Assembly (NCBI GenBank): GCA_002329445.1
Contig: DCTU01000100.1
Coordinates: 20,919-35,449, forward strand
Origin: a bacterium UBP9_UBA1432
GTDB taxonomy: Bacteria; Vulcanimicrobiota; Xenobia; Xenobiales; Xenobiaceae
Length of the DNA stretch: 14,531 nucleotides
Direction of reading: 5' to 3'
Shown: piece by piece, positions 1 through 6,789 of the stretch
Position numbering within the stretch: the stretch's first letter is position 1
Layout: each line of letters begins with the position of its first letter
Made by a program: the position numbers and the translations under genes
The notes under the pieces: generated by a model
The model's database searches: none
What the model saw: only the letters and a program-made list of their open reading frames with translations
Told to the model about the DNA's origin: nothing

Positions 1-422
1 CCCGCCAGGGCTCGGGCCAAGGCCACGCGCTGGCGCTCGCCCCCGGAGAGGCGATCCGGCCTGTCCCCGTGACGGCCGGCCCACCCGACCCGGGCCAACC
101 AGTCCCGCGCGGCTGCGTCGCTGCCGGCGGTGAAACGCACGTTCTCCAGGATCGTCAGATGAGGGAAGAGTGCCAGGTCCTGGAAGACCATCTGCATGCC
201 CCGCTGGGGAGGGGGCAACCCCTCCTGCCCGCGCACCAGGACCTGTCCTCGATCCGGCGCATCCAGACCCGCCAGAAGACGGAGCAGGGTGGTCTTGCCG
301 GCCCCCGACCGCCCCACCACGATGGCGGCCTCACCCGAATCCAGCCGGAAGGAGACCTCCCGCAGGACCTCCCGACCCGAGAAGGTCCTCCCCAACCCCA
401 GCACCTCCAGGAGGGGCTTCAT
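1..422 (-). CDS. ABC transporter ATP-binding protein (partial, 3' end outside window)
   Basis: Nucleotide-binding subunit that would power the adjacent permease by ATP hydrolysis at the inner face of the membrane. The visible 140 residues start at ATG 422 and run off the window edge. Walker A is GRSGAGKTT (residues 37-45), the Q-loop is VFQDLALFPH (Q81 within it), and the ABC signature LSGGERQRVALARALA begins near residue 125. Walker B and the switch histidine lie beyond the edge. The stretch from Q-loop to signature is about 44 residues, roughly ten shorter than I recall for FbpC/PotA-type ATPases, so the helical subdomain is compact. Its ATG overlaps the permease stop in an ATGA arrangement (419-422), indicating translational coupling. 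The ABC ATPase assignment is certain; the substrate is inferred only from the neighbours and is not secure. Confidence 0.95.
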   Translation of the reverse strand, partial: MKPLLEVLGLGRTFSGREVLREVSFRLDSGEAAIVVGRSGAGKTTLLRLLAGLDAPDRGQVLVRGQEGLPPPQRGMQMVFQDLALFPHLTILENVRFTAGSDAAARDWLARVGWAGRHGDRPDRLSGGERQRVALARALA

Positions 423-1759
423 GGAGCCTCCCGCATGGCGATCAGGGCCGAAGTCGCCAGCATGGGGCTCAGGGAAATCGCCACCTGGACCAGGCAGAGT
501 GCGGCCACCAGGTCGGGCTGGCCGTAATGATTGAGGTTGAACACGCGAACCGCCAGGGTGGCGTGCCCTGGTGGAGCCAGAAGCAGGCCCAGGGTCAGTT
601 CGCCGCACGCCAGGGCAAAGACCAGCGAGCCGCCCACCCACCACACCGGCCAGTGCATCTGCACGAAGCGGTGCCGCAGGCTGCCCGGGCGCATCCGGGC
701 CGCGTCGTCCATGCTGACCGGGACCATCCGGTAGGCCACCAGGAGGAGGAGCAGGGTCAGCGGCAGGAAGCGAACCGCCAGTCCCAGGGGAAGAAGGAGC
801 AGACTGCCCCCCAGCCAGACGTTCCAGCCCAGACCCAGCAAGGCAGGGGGCCAGGCCAGCAGGACCAGGGCCAGCCCGGCCAGGGCCAGGCTGCGCCCGG
901 CAGCCAGCCAGGCCCCCAGGACCAGGGCCAGGCCTGCCGCCAGCGAGCAGGCCAGCAGACTGGTCAGGATGTCCGGCCCGGCCTCCCAGAGAGCCAGGGG
1001 GAACCGGTCTGCCTCCCGGAACAGAATCCCCAGGGGAAGCCCGACCAGACAGAGAGCCAGGAGCAAGGCCACCAGGAAGGCGGGCAGGCGGCCCCCCGGG
1101 GGAAGACGCAGTTTCAGGCAAGCGCCCCCCTGGGGGTGGAGAAGCGGCCCCACACGCGGCATCAACCAGCGCGCGGCCAGGAAGGCCAGGACCAGGACCA
1201 GCACCAGGGGAGCCATGCTGGCCCGACCCGCCGCCGCGAGGTCATGATATCCGTTCAGCAGCGTGAAGACCTCCAAAGCGAAGGTGTCCACCTGGAGCAG
1301 CGAGGGGACCCCGTACTCCACCGTGGCCAGACAGAAGACCGCCAGGGCCCCGCACAGCATGAAGGGCAGGGACACCGGTCCCAGCAGTGCGGGCCACAGC
1401 ATCGCTTCCCCCCGGGTCAGACGGAGCGCGTCGGCCTGGCTGTCCGGACAGCGGTTGACGGCCAGCAGGGCCGGCCAGGTCACCAGGGGGGACCAGCACG
1501 TGCCCAGGACCAGGGCGGCCAGGCCCGGGCTGTGGGAGGGAAGACCCAGGCGCATCCAGGCCAGGGTCCAGAGGTAGGGCGGCACCAGAAGAGGCACCAG
1601 GAAGGCTCCTGCCCAGGCTGCCCGACCGGGAAGATCGCGGAAGGAGAGCAACACGGCCAGTCCCCCCCCCAGGACGAGGGCAACCAGGGCGGCCCCCAGG
1701 GAGACCACCAGGGTCCGAGCCAACAGCGCGCCCTGCCGGGTGAGATCCAGGGTTCCCAC
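419..1759 (-). CDS. ABC transporter permease, two-domain FbpB/ThiP type (true start probably upstream)
   Basis: Inner-membrane permease of an iron(III)/thiamine-type importer with two fused transport domains. Each half has an EAA-like cytoplasmic loop: around residues 109-135 (ADALRLTRGEAMLWPALLGP) and 350-372 (DDAARMRPGSLRHRFVQMHW). Many Leu/Ala/Val-rich membrane segments surround them. The coordinates use the first canonical start, GTG 1759, which gives 446 aa, but that start has no good ribosome site. The open frame continues upstream and encodes another hydrophobic helix (LILRALVLLAFLAPALAFL) that matches the first membrane segment expected for this family. No ATG, GTG or TTG exists in that upstream stretch. 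The only fitting codon is a CTG at 1834-1832 overlapping the binding-protein stop, which would give 471 aa. Stop overlaps the ATPase start. Family assignment is firm; start and substrate are not. Confidence 0.9.
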   Translation of the reverse strand: MGTLDLTRQGALLARTLVVSLGAALVALVLGGGLAVLLSFRDLPGRAAWAGAFLVPLLVPPYLWTLAWMRLGLPSHSPGLAALVLGTCWSPLVTWPALLAVNRCPDSQADALRLTRGEAMLWPALLGPVSLPFMLCGALAVFCLATVEYGVPSLLQVDTFALEVFTLLNGYHDLAAAGRASMAPLVLVLVLAFLAARWLMPRVGPLLHPQGGACLKLRLPPGGRLPAFLVALLLALCLVGLPLGILFREADRFPLALWEAGPDILTSLLACSLAAGLALVLGAWLAAGRSLALAGLALVLLAWPPALLGLGWNVWLGGSLLLLPLGLAVRFLPLTLLLLLVAYRMVPVSMDDAARMRPGSLRHRFVQMHWPVWWVGGSLVFALACGELTLGLLLAPPGHATLAVRVFNLNHYGQPDLVAALCLVQVAISLSPMLATSALIAMREAP

Positions 1760-1830
1760 CTCGCTGACGGGCTGACCGAGAAATGCCAGAGCCGGCGCCA
1801 GGAAGGCCAGCAGGACCAGGGCCCGGAGGA

Positions 1831-2829
1831 TCAGCGGACGAAGCGCTCGCGCAGCATCCCCATCACCGGGCCGAACTCCAGGGCTGCGGCCGACGGGTCC
1901 ACGGGCATCACGCGCAAGCCGTCCAGACGCGGGGTGGCCTCGGTCGCCTGGGCCTCGGGATGCAACGGGATCTGCAGCGAATCGCTGCGGGCCAGCTTCT
2001 CCTCCACCTCGACCGAGAGCAGGTAGTCCACCAGTCTTCTGGCCGCCTCAGGGTTGGGGCCTCCCCGGATCAAGGCCACCGTGTTGGGAATCAGAAGCGT
2101 CCCCGGCCCGTCCTGATCGGGCAGGATCATCTCCACGGGCGCCCCGGACAGCACGGCCACGTTGGCGTCATCGGAGTCCGTGTAGCCCCAGGCCACCTCG
2201 CCCCGCGCCACCTGGTCCTTGACCACCGAGTTGCCATCCAGGATCTGGACCTGATTGGCCTGGAGGGACTCCAACAAGGAGTCCAGGGCCTGGGGGCCCT
2301 GGGACTGGCGCAGACAAACCAGGTGGGTCAGGGTGGTGCCGAAGAGGGGACGGGCCATCGCGGCGCGCCCCTTCCAGCGCGGGTCGCCCAGATCGGCCAG
2401 CGAATCAGGGCGTTCCTGGCCGACGGAGGGTTTGTGGGCCAGGATCACCCGGATCCGGGCGGCGAAACCCGTCCAGGCTCCCTCCGGGTCGCGGTACTCC
2501 GCGGGAATGGTCGCGGCGGAGGGCGAGACGTAGTTCTCCAGGAGCCCGGCCTTCTGCAGGACCACCGTCTGGAGCATCTCGTTGTTCCAGAACACGTCGC
2601 AGCGCGGACGGTCCTTTTCCGAAAGCAGCAGATTGACCAGGCCCGTCGTCTTGGTGGCCTCCAGGTCGAAGCGCGGCTTCACGCGGATCCCGGTCTGCTG
2701 CTCGAAGTTGCGGAGGATCGGCTCGGAGTAGACCTGATCCAGGGCGCAGTAGACCACGACCTCCGGACCACGCTGACAACTGCAGGCCATCAGGGCGACC
2801 AGCATCCAGGCGAAGAGAAGGTGACGCAT
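1831..2829 (-). CDS. ABC transporter substrate-binding lipoprotein, iron(III)/FbpA-like fold
   Basis: Periplasmic or surface-anchored solute receptor for the importer encoded downstream. A short lipoprotein signal (MRHLLFAWMLVALMAC) places the lipidated Cys at residue 16. The body begins VVVYCALDQVYSEPILRNFE, typical of the FbpA/FutA-type extracellular binding family, and 332 aa is a normal length. Classical ferric-binding members carry adjacent tyrosines in the region that here reads GYTDSDDAN (residues 215-223). No Tyr-Tyr pair is visible, so the ligand may not be free Fe(III). I see no clear Shine-Dalgarno sequence in front of ATG 2829; the preceding TAGGCT is only a weak -10-like element. 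The gap to purA is 94 nt, and the permease follows at once. Fold confident, ligand unknown. Confidence 0.88.
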   Translation of the reverse strand: MRHLLFAWMLVALMACSCQRGPEVVVYCALDQVYSEPILRNFEQQTGIRVKPRFDLEATKTTGLVNLLLSEKDRPRCDVFWNNEMLQTVVLQKAGLLENYVSPSAATIPAEYRDPEGAWTGFAARIRVILAHKPSVGQERPDSLADLGDPRWKGRAAMARPLFGTTLTHLVCLRQSQGPQALDSLLESLQANQVQILDGNSVVKDQVARGEVAWGYTDSDDANVAVLSGAPVEMILPDQDGPGTLLIPNTVALIRGGPNPEAARRLVDYLLSVEVEEKLARSDSLQIPLHPEAQATEATPRLDGLRVMPVDPSAAALEFGPVMGMLRERFVR

Positions 2830-2923
2830 GTCGAAAGCCTAGCCCGGCACCCCGGAAAGGGGAATGATCGGGGTCACGCGGCCCTTCGACGCGACCCGAG
2901 GGCCCTCCCGGCGCCCTTCCCTT

Positions 2924-4339
2924 TCAGGGGGGTGAGGTAGGGGCGCCGCAGAGGTCCTCGGGAAGCATGAGGCTCTGAGAACGCCTGCCTCCGACCGAGA
3001 GCACCCGCACGGGGGCCCCGGCCAACTCGGCCACACGCTGGACGAAGACCTGGGCCTGAGGCGGCAGGTCCTCGAAGCGCGTGGCCCCGCCCAGACAGGA
3101 CCAGCCGGGAAGCTCTTCATAGACGGGTCGGGCCACGCCCAGATCCCGAACCCGGGAGGGCATGCGGGTGGTCCGCTCGCCGTGGATCTCGTAGGCCACG
3201 GCCATCTTCAGGGTCGGGATGCCGTCCAGCACGTCCAGCTTGGTGAGCGCCAGGGCGTTGAGACCAGAGACCTGCACGGCGTGCCGAACGGCCACCATGT
3301 CCAACCAGCCGGTGCGGCGGGGGCGGCCGGTGGTGGTCCCGAACTCGGCTCCTGCCAGCCGCAGCCAGCGTCCCATGGCCTCCTGGTCTCCCGCCAGGGC
3401 CGCCTCCCTCTGAGCCGAAGTCATCTGGGGAAGAGGGCTTCCCGCGGGTCGGGCATCGTGCTGCTTGACCCGCTCCGGATCCCCCAGCTCCCCTGGGAAG
3501 GGGCCCTCCCCAACCCGGGTGGCATAGGCTTTGAGCACCCCCATCCGCATCTCCGGAGCCGGGTTCAGGCCGACCCCCACGGCGCATCCACCGAGGCTGC
3601 ATGAGGAGGAGGTCACGTAGGGGTAGGTTCCCCAGTCCACATCCAGCAGGGCCCCTTGGGCGCCCTCATACAGGACCCGATGGCCTGCCCGATTCCGTTC
3701 CTCGAGGAGCTCCGAGATGTCCGCCACCTGGGGAGCGAAGACCTGGGCTGCCTCGGTGCAGGCGGTCAGGATCTCGTCGAGGTCCAGGGGATCCAGGCCA
3801 TACTGTCGGGTCAGCATGAGGTTCTTGGCGGTCCCGACCTCCCGCACGCGGGCGGCAAAGTGCTTGAGGTCGACCCTCCCACGTGCATCCACCAGGTCTC
3901 CCACCCTCAAGCCGCAGCGCGCAGCCCGGTCCTCATAACAAGGTCCGATCCCGCGGGCGGTGGTGCCCAGACGCCCGCCCAGGTGACCGTCGAGCACGTG
4001 ATGCCAGGGCATCACCAGATGGGCCCTGTCGCTGACCCGCAGATTCGTGCATTCGACGCCGCGACGGCGCAGGTCGCGCAGCTCCTCCACCAGTCGAAGA
4101 GGGTCCAGGGCCACCCCGGCCCCGATCAGGTTCATCACCTCCGGGTGAAGGATCCCCGATGGGACCTGGTGCAAGGCGAACCGGCCATCCTCCAGCACGA
4201 TGGTGTGGCCGGCGTTGGCTCCCCCGTTGAAGCGGACGACCGTCCCCACGCGGGCTCTCTCGACCAGCAGATCGACGATCTTGCCTTTGCCCTCGTCGCC
4301 GTATTGGGCCCCCAGGACCAGCAGGCTCCGGACGTCCAT
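2924..4339 (-). CDS. purA: Adenylosuccinate synthetase PurA (with extra internal segment)
   Basis: Cytoplasmic enzyme of AMP synthesis: IMP + aspartate + GTP gives adenylosuccinate + GDP + Pi. The P-loop is GAQYGDEGKGK (residues 10-20; Asp15 is the catalytic-base equivalent). NGGANAGHTI carries His45. IMP/aspartate-site motifs are TTARGIGPCYEDRAAR (126-141), EGAQGALLDVDWGTYP (225-240) and TTTGRPRRTGW (335-345). The guanine-binding KLDVLDG lies at 367-373. The protein is 471 aa against about 430 in the family. Most of the excess lies between GEGPFPGEL and AEFGTTTGRPRR (about residues 286-330), with a short tail after the last strand. The usual C-terminal GPDR-like turn reads SVGGRRSQ. ATG 4339 is preceded by GGGAGGGG. 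It sits 53 nt behind the TerB-like gene on the same strand. Very confident. Confidence 0.98.
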   Translation of the reverse strand: MDVRSLLVLGAQYGDEGKGKIVDLLVERARVGTVVRFNGGANAGHTIVLEDGRFALHQVPSGILHPEVMNLIGAGVALDPLRLVEELRDLRRRGVECTNLRVSDRAHLVMPWHHVLDGHLGGRLGTTARGIGPCYEDRAARCGLRVGDLVDARGRVDLKHFAARVREVGTAKNLMLTRQYGLDPLDLDEILTACTEAAQVFAPQVADISELLEERNRAGHRVLYEGAQGALLDVDWGTYPYVTSSSCSLGGCAVGVGLNPAPEMRMGVLKAYATRVGEGPFPGELGDPERVKQHDARPAGSPLPQMTSAQREAALAGDQEAMGRWLRLAGAEFGTTTGRPRRTGWLDMVAVRHAVQVSGLNALALTKLDVLDGIPTLKMAVAYEIHGERTTRMPSRVRDLGVARPVYEELPGWSCLGGATRFEDLPPQAQVFVQRVAELAGAPVRVLSVGGRRSQSLMLPEDLCGAPTSPP

Positions 4340-4392
4340 GCCCCCTCCCGTTTCTGCCCCTCAAGCGCCCGGGTCCTCGCGGCCCCGGGACT

Positions 4393-4767
4393 TCAGGCCT
4401 CCCGTCCCATGACCTGGATGGCCTCCTCTTTGAGGGCCTCCAACTCCGCCGACGGAATCTCCAGATGCTCGGCCAGACGGTCCAGGAAACGAATCTCGGT
4501 GGTCTCCACGCGGCCGTCCGCCATGGACATGGCCAGCAGGAGCTTCATGATCTCCCGACGGGAGCCCGCATCGGGCACCTTCTCGCGCAGGTCGTCCAGA
4601 CTGGGAGGCTCGACCATCATCCGGCCGACCTCTTCGATCTCGGCTGCCGAGGACCCCAACTCCGAGAGAATCCCGCCCAGCATCAGGCGTTCTTCCTCCG
4701 AGACCTCGCCGTCCGCCCAGATCAACTGGACCAATCCTTTGAGAAGAGCCCGCTCCCTGTGTTCCAT
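4393..4767 (-). CDS. TerB-like (tellurite-resistance/DUF533-type) small protein
   Basis: A 124-aa, all-helical, acidic cytoplasmic protein. Two repeats of the TerB-fold signature are visible: WADGEVSEEERLML near residues 17-30 and MADGRVETTEIRFLDRLAEH near residues 81-100. In both, the D-G-x-V-x-x-x-E acidic loop resembles the metal-binding loops of this family. TerB-fold proteins are linked to membrane and stress functions, often by binding partners, but the function of stand-alone short members is not established. Nothing here indicates actual tellurite resistance: no other ter genes are present. An excellent ribosome site (AAGGAGG) precedes ATG 4767. It is probably co-transcribed with purA, 53 nt downstream, and diverges from the radical SAM gene. 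Fold assignment good, role unknown. Confidence 0.85.
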   Translation of the reverse strand: MEHRERALLKGLVQLIWADGEVSEEERLMLGGILSELGSSAAEIEEVGRMMVEPPSLDDLREKVPDAGSRREIMKLLLAMSMADGRVETTEIRFLDRLAEHLEIPSAELEALKEEAIQVMGREA

Positions 4768-4863
4768 GTCCTGCCTCCTTGCCGGGCCCTACTTCGGGAG
4801 GGCTTGGAGGGGCTCCTTTCTGGATTCCGCCAGGTCTCCACCGGGGGACCCCCTCGTGTTACA

Positions 4864-4911
4864 CTTCCTCTCGTGGCGACGCTCGCACCACGACTCCGCG
4901 CCACGAGGAAG
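4864..4911 (+). promoter_or_regulatory. Imperfect inverted repeat in radical SAM leader covering part of the ribosome site
   Basis: The arms CTTCCTCTCGTGGCG (4864-4878) and CGCCACGAGGAAG (4899-4911) pair over 13 positions with a 2-nt bulge, around a 20-nt loop. The 3' arm contains the first half of the purine-rich ribosome site (GAGGAAGAGG) used by the GTG start at 4921, so folding could restrict translation. The stem is seen directly; the regulatory role is inferred. A weak TACACT (4860-4865) could be a -10 box, with no convincing -35. Confidence 0.45.
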
Positions 4912-4920
4912 AGGTATGCG

Positions 4921-6735
4921 GTGCAGGTCCCAGAGATCCTCCGGAAGTTGACCACCCCCAGCCGAAACCGGAACCTGGACGTAGTCCTGCTGCATGTGGA
5001 CAGCTACTACAACCTGACCCACAGCCAGCCGAACCTGGGCCTGCTGTCCATCGCCACGCTCCTGCAGGAGAGCGGCTTCCGGGTCCGGCTCTTGACCCCC
5101 AAGGACCTCTTCAGGATGACCCGGGAGGACCTGCATGCCTTCTTCATCCAGGCGACCCCCCGACTGGTCGGCTTCTACACCATGTCCGACACCATCTTCC
5201 AGGTGGCCAACCTGGCGGACCGGATCTCCGGGTGGCTCCCGGACGCGCGACGGGTCGCTGGAGGTCCACTGGCCTCAGGCCTGGGAGCCGACCTGGACCG
5301 TTACCACGCCTTCGACTTCGTGGTGAAGGGTGAAGGAGAGCGCCCCATGCTGGCCCTGGCGCAAGCCTTCTGCCGCGGTGCAGGCGACCCTTCGACCATC
5401 CCCGGAGTGCTGATCCGGCAGGAAGGCCGGCTCGTCGCGGGGCCGCCCCCCGAACCGGTCCAGGACCTGGACTCGCTTCCCGACCCCGACCGGAACCTGG
5501 TGGACAACCCGCTGCGCTTCCACGTCTCGACCGGCCGGGGCTGTCCCTACGCCTGCACCTTCTGCTTCCAGGCCGTGCACGGGCGAGGCTATCGCTATCG
5601 CTCGGCCCGGCGCGTCGCCGATGAGGTGATCCGCAACCTGGAAGCCCACAACCACCGGGCCTTCGACATCATCGACGACACCTTCGTGGCCAACCCGGCC
5701 AGGGTCCTGGAGTTCTGCGAGATCCTCCGGGACTATCGAAGCCGCACGGGTCGGGACTTCGTCTGGTACTGCGAGGCCCGCGTCGACATCCTGGGCCTGC
5801 GCCCGGAGCTCTTGCAGGCGATGAAGGAGGTCGGCCTGGTGCGCCTGCAGATCGGCATCGAGTCGGGGGACCCCGAGACCCTCAAATACTACGAGAAGCG
5901 ACTCCGGCCCGGACAGATCGAGGAGCTGTGCCGGCGCATCGCCGAGGTGGACGACATCTCGATGTACGGCAACTTCATCATGGGCGGTCCCTTCGAGACC
6001 CGGCAGACCTGGGCCAACAGCCTGAAACTGGCCCGGCGGTTGCTTCGGCTGGCTCCCGGGCTCTTCGAGACCACGGCCTCGTTCCTGACCCCCTTCCCCG
6101 AGACCCCGATCGCCAACCACCCCGAGCGCTACGGCCTGCAGGTGGAGGATCGCGAGTTCCTGACCAGCCTGACGCTGGAGGAATGCACCTGCCGGACCGA
6201 AGAGCTCTCGTGTCCGGATGTGCGGCGGATGCGCCACGAGTTCATGGCGCGGCTGGGACGCGAGATGCGAGCCCTGGTGCCCAGGATTCCGCGACGGCGG
6301 ATTCTCTCGCACTTCCACTGGGCCAACCGCTACGGGACCGTGACCCGCTGGTATCGCCACATCTTCTCCGAGCTGGCGGCCATACGCGAGTATTTCGCGT
6401 TCTATGACCACCCCAAGTTCCGCGCGCTGGACGAGATCCCCCGAGGAGAACTCCTGGAGTGGACGCCTCTGAGGACCATCGGCCCGCTGCAGTACGATCC
6501 CCGGAACTGGGAGGATTTCCTGCTGCGCGCCTCCTATCGCCCTCTGCGTCTGACCGACCCCATCGAAAAGGAGGTCTACGCCCTGTCGGTGGGCAAGTTG
6601 AACCTGGGCGGACTGGTCCAGGCCCTGCAACAGCGCACCGGCCTTCCGGGCGACCTCTCCAGCGTGCTGGAGCAACGCGTCCTGCCGGCTTTGCGCCGGC
6701 TGGAGGACCACTACCAGGTGATCTTCCACAACTGA
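4921..6735 (+). CDS. B12-binding-domain radical SAM protein, function unknown
   Basis: 604-aa cytoplasmic iron-sulfur enzyme of the cobalamin-binding radical SAM type; it makes a 5'-deoxyadenosyl radical from SAM, but the substrate is unknown. Residues ~18-150 form the Rossmann-like cobalamin-binding domain (PNLGLLSIATLLQESGFRV, VAGGP, KGEGE), without the DxHxxG base-off motif. The linker PDPDRNLVD is typical of these proteins. The SAM cluster motif is CPYACTFC (Cys208, 212, 215), followed by FDIIDDTF, YCEARVD and LQIGIESGDPET of the TIM barrel. Residues ~420-604 are not a family I recognise. They contain three more cysteines (422, 424, 431) and end in a compact helical segment (~541-604) suggestive of a PqqD-like winged helix. 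The frame is open further upstream, but GTG 4921, with GAGGAAGAGG before it, is the plausible start. No riboswitch-sized leader exists. Confidence 0.92.
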   Translation: MQVPEILRKLTTPSRNRNLDVVLLHVDSYYNLTHSQPNLGLLSIATLLQESGFRVRLLTPKDLFRMTREDLHAFFIQATPRLVGFYTMSDTIFQVANLADRISGWLPDARRVAGGPLASGLGADLDRYHAFDFVVKGEGERPMLALAQAFCRGAGDPSTIPGVLIRQEGRLVAGPPPEPVQDLDSLPDPDRNLVDNPLRFHVSTGRGCPYACTFCFQAVHGRGYRYRSARRVADEVIRNLEAHNHRAFDIIDDTFVANPARVLEFCEILRDYRSRTGRDFVWYCEARVDILGLRPELLQAMKEVGLVRLQIGIESGDPETLKYYEKRLRPGQIEELCRRIAEVDDISMYGNFIMGGPFETRQTWANSLKLARRLLRLAPGLFETTASFLTPFPETPIANHPERYGLQVEDREFLTSLTLEECTCRTEELSCPDVRRMRHEFMARLGREMRALVPRIPRRRILSHFHWANRYGTVTRWYRHIFSELAAIREYFAFYDHPKFRALDEIPRGELLEWTPLRTIGPLQYDPRNWEDFLLRASYRPLRLTDPIEKEVYALSVGKLNLGGLVQALQQRTGLPGDLSSVLEQRVLPALRRLEDHYQVIFHN

Positions 6736-6789
6736 CGAGACGACCGGCTGGACGGACGGACCGCCGGCTGCTGGAGGACGTAGGCCGAA

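Noticed and set aside
780..980. Many near-repeats of CCAGGACCAGGGCC
   Set aside because: They result from repeated Leu-Val-Leu-Ala codons (CTG GTC CTG GCC) in permease membrane helices, not a DNA repeat array.
170..2026. Long plus-strand open frame of 618 codons, Gln/Gly/Pro-rich
   Set aside because: It is antisense to the permease and binding-protein genes; its low-complexity composition is the mirror of Leu/Ala codons, it has no domain, and real proteins occupy the opposite strand.
4843..4853. GGGGGACCCCC mini-palindrome
   Set aside because: Only 5+1+5 and all G/C in a very GC-rich region; likely chance.
4465..4920. 152-codon upstream extension of the radical SAM reading frame
   Set aside because: It is antisense to the TerB-like gene and encodes no conserved sequence; the ribosome site and the cobalamin-binding domain both point to GTG 4921.
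4768..4920. Cobalamin riboswitch before the radical SAM gene
   Set aside because: The leader is only about 150 nt, shared with a divergent gene, and shows no B12-box-like conserved core; only a simple stem is visible.
3656..4951. Plus-strand open frame of 431 codons
   Set aside because: Antisense to purA and the TerB-like gene; no recognisable motif and no ribosome site.
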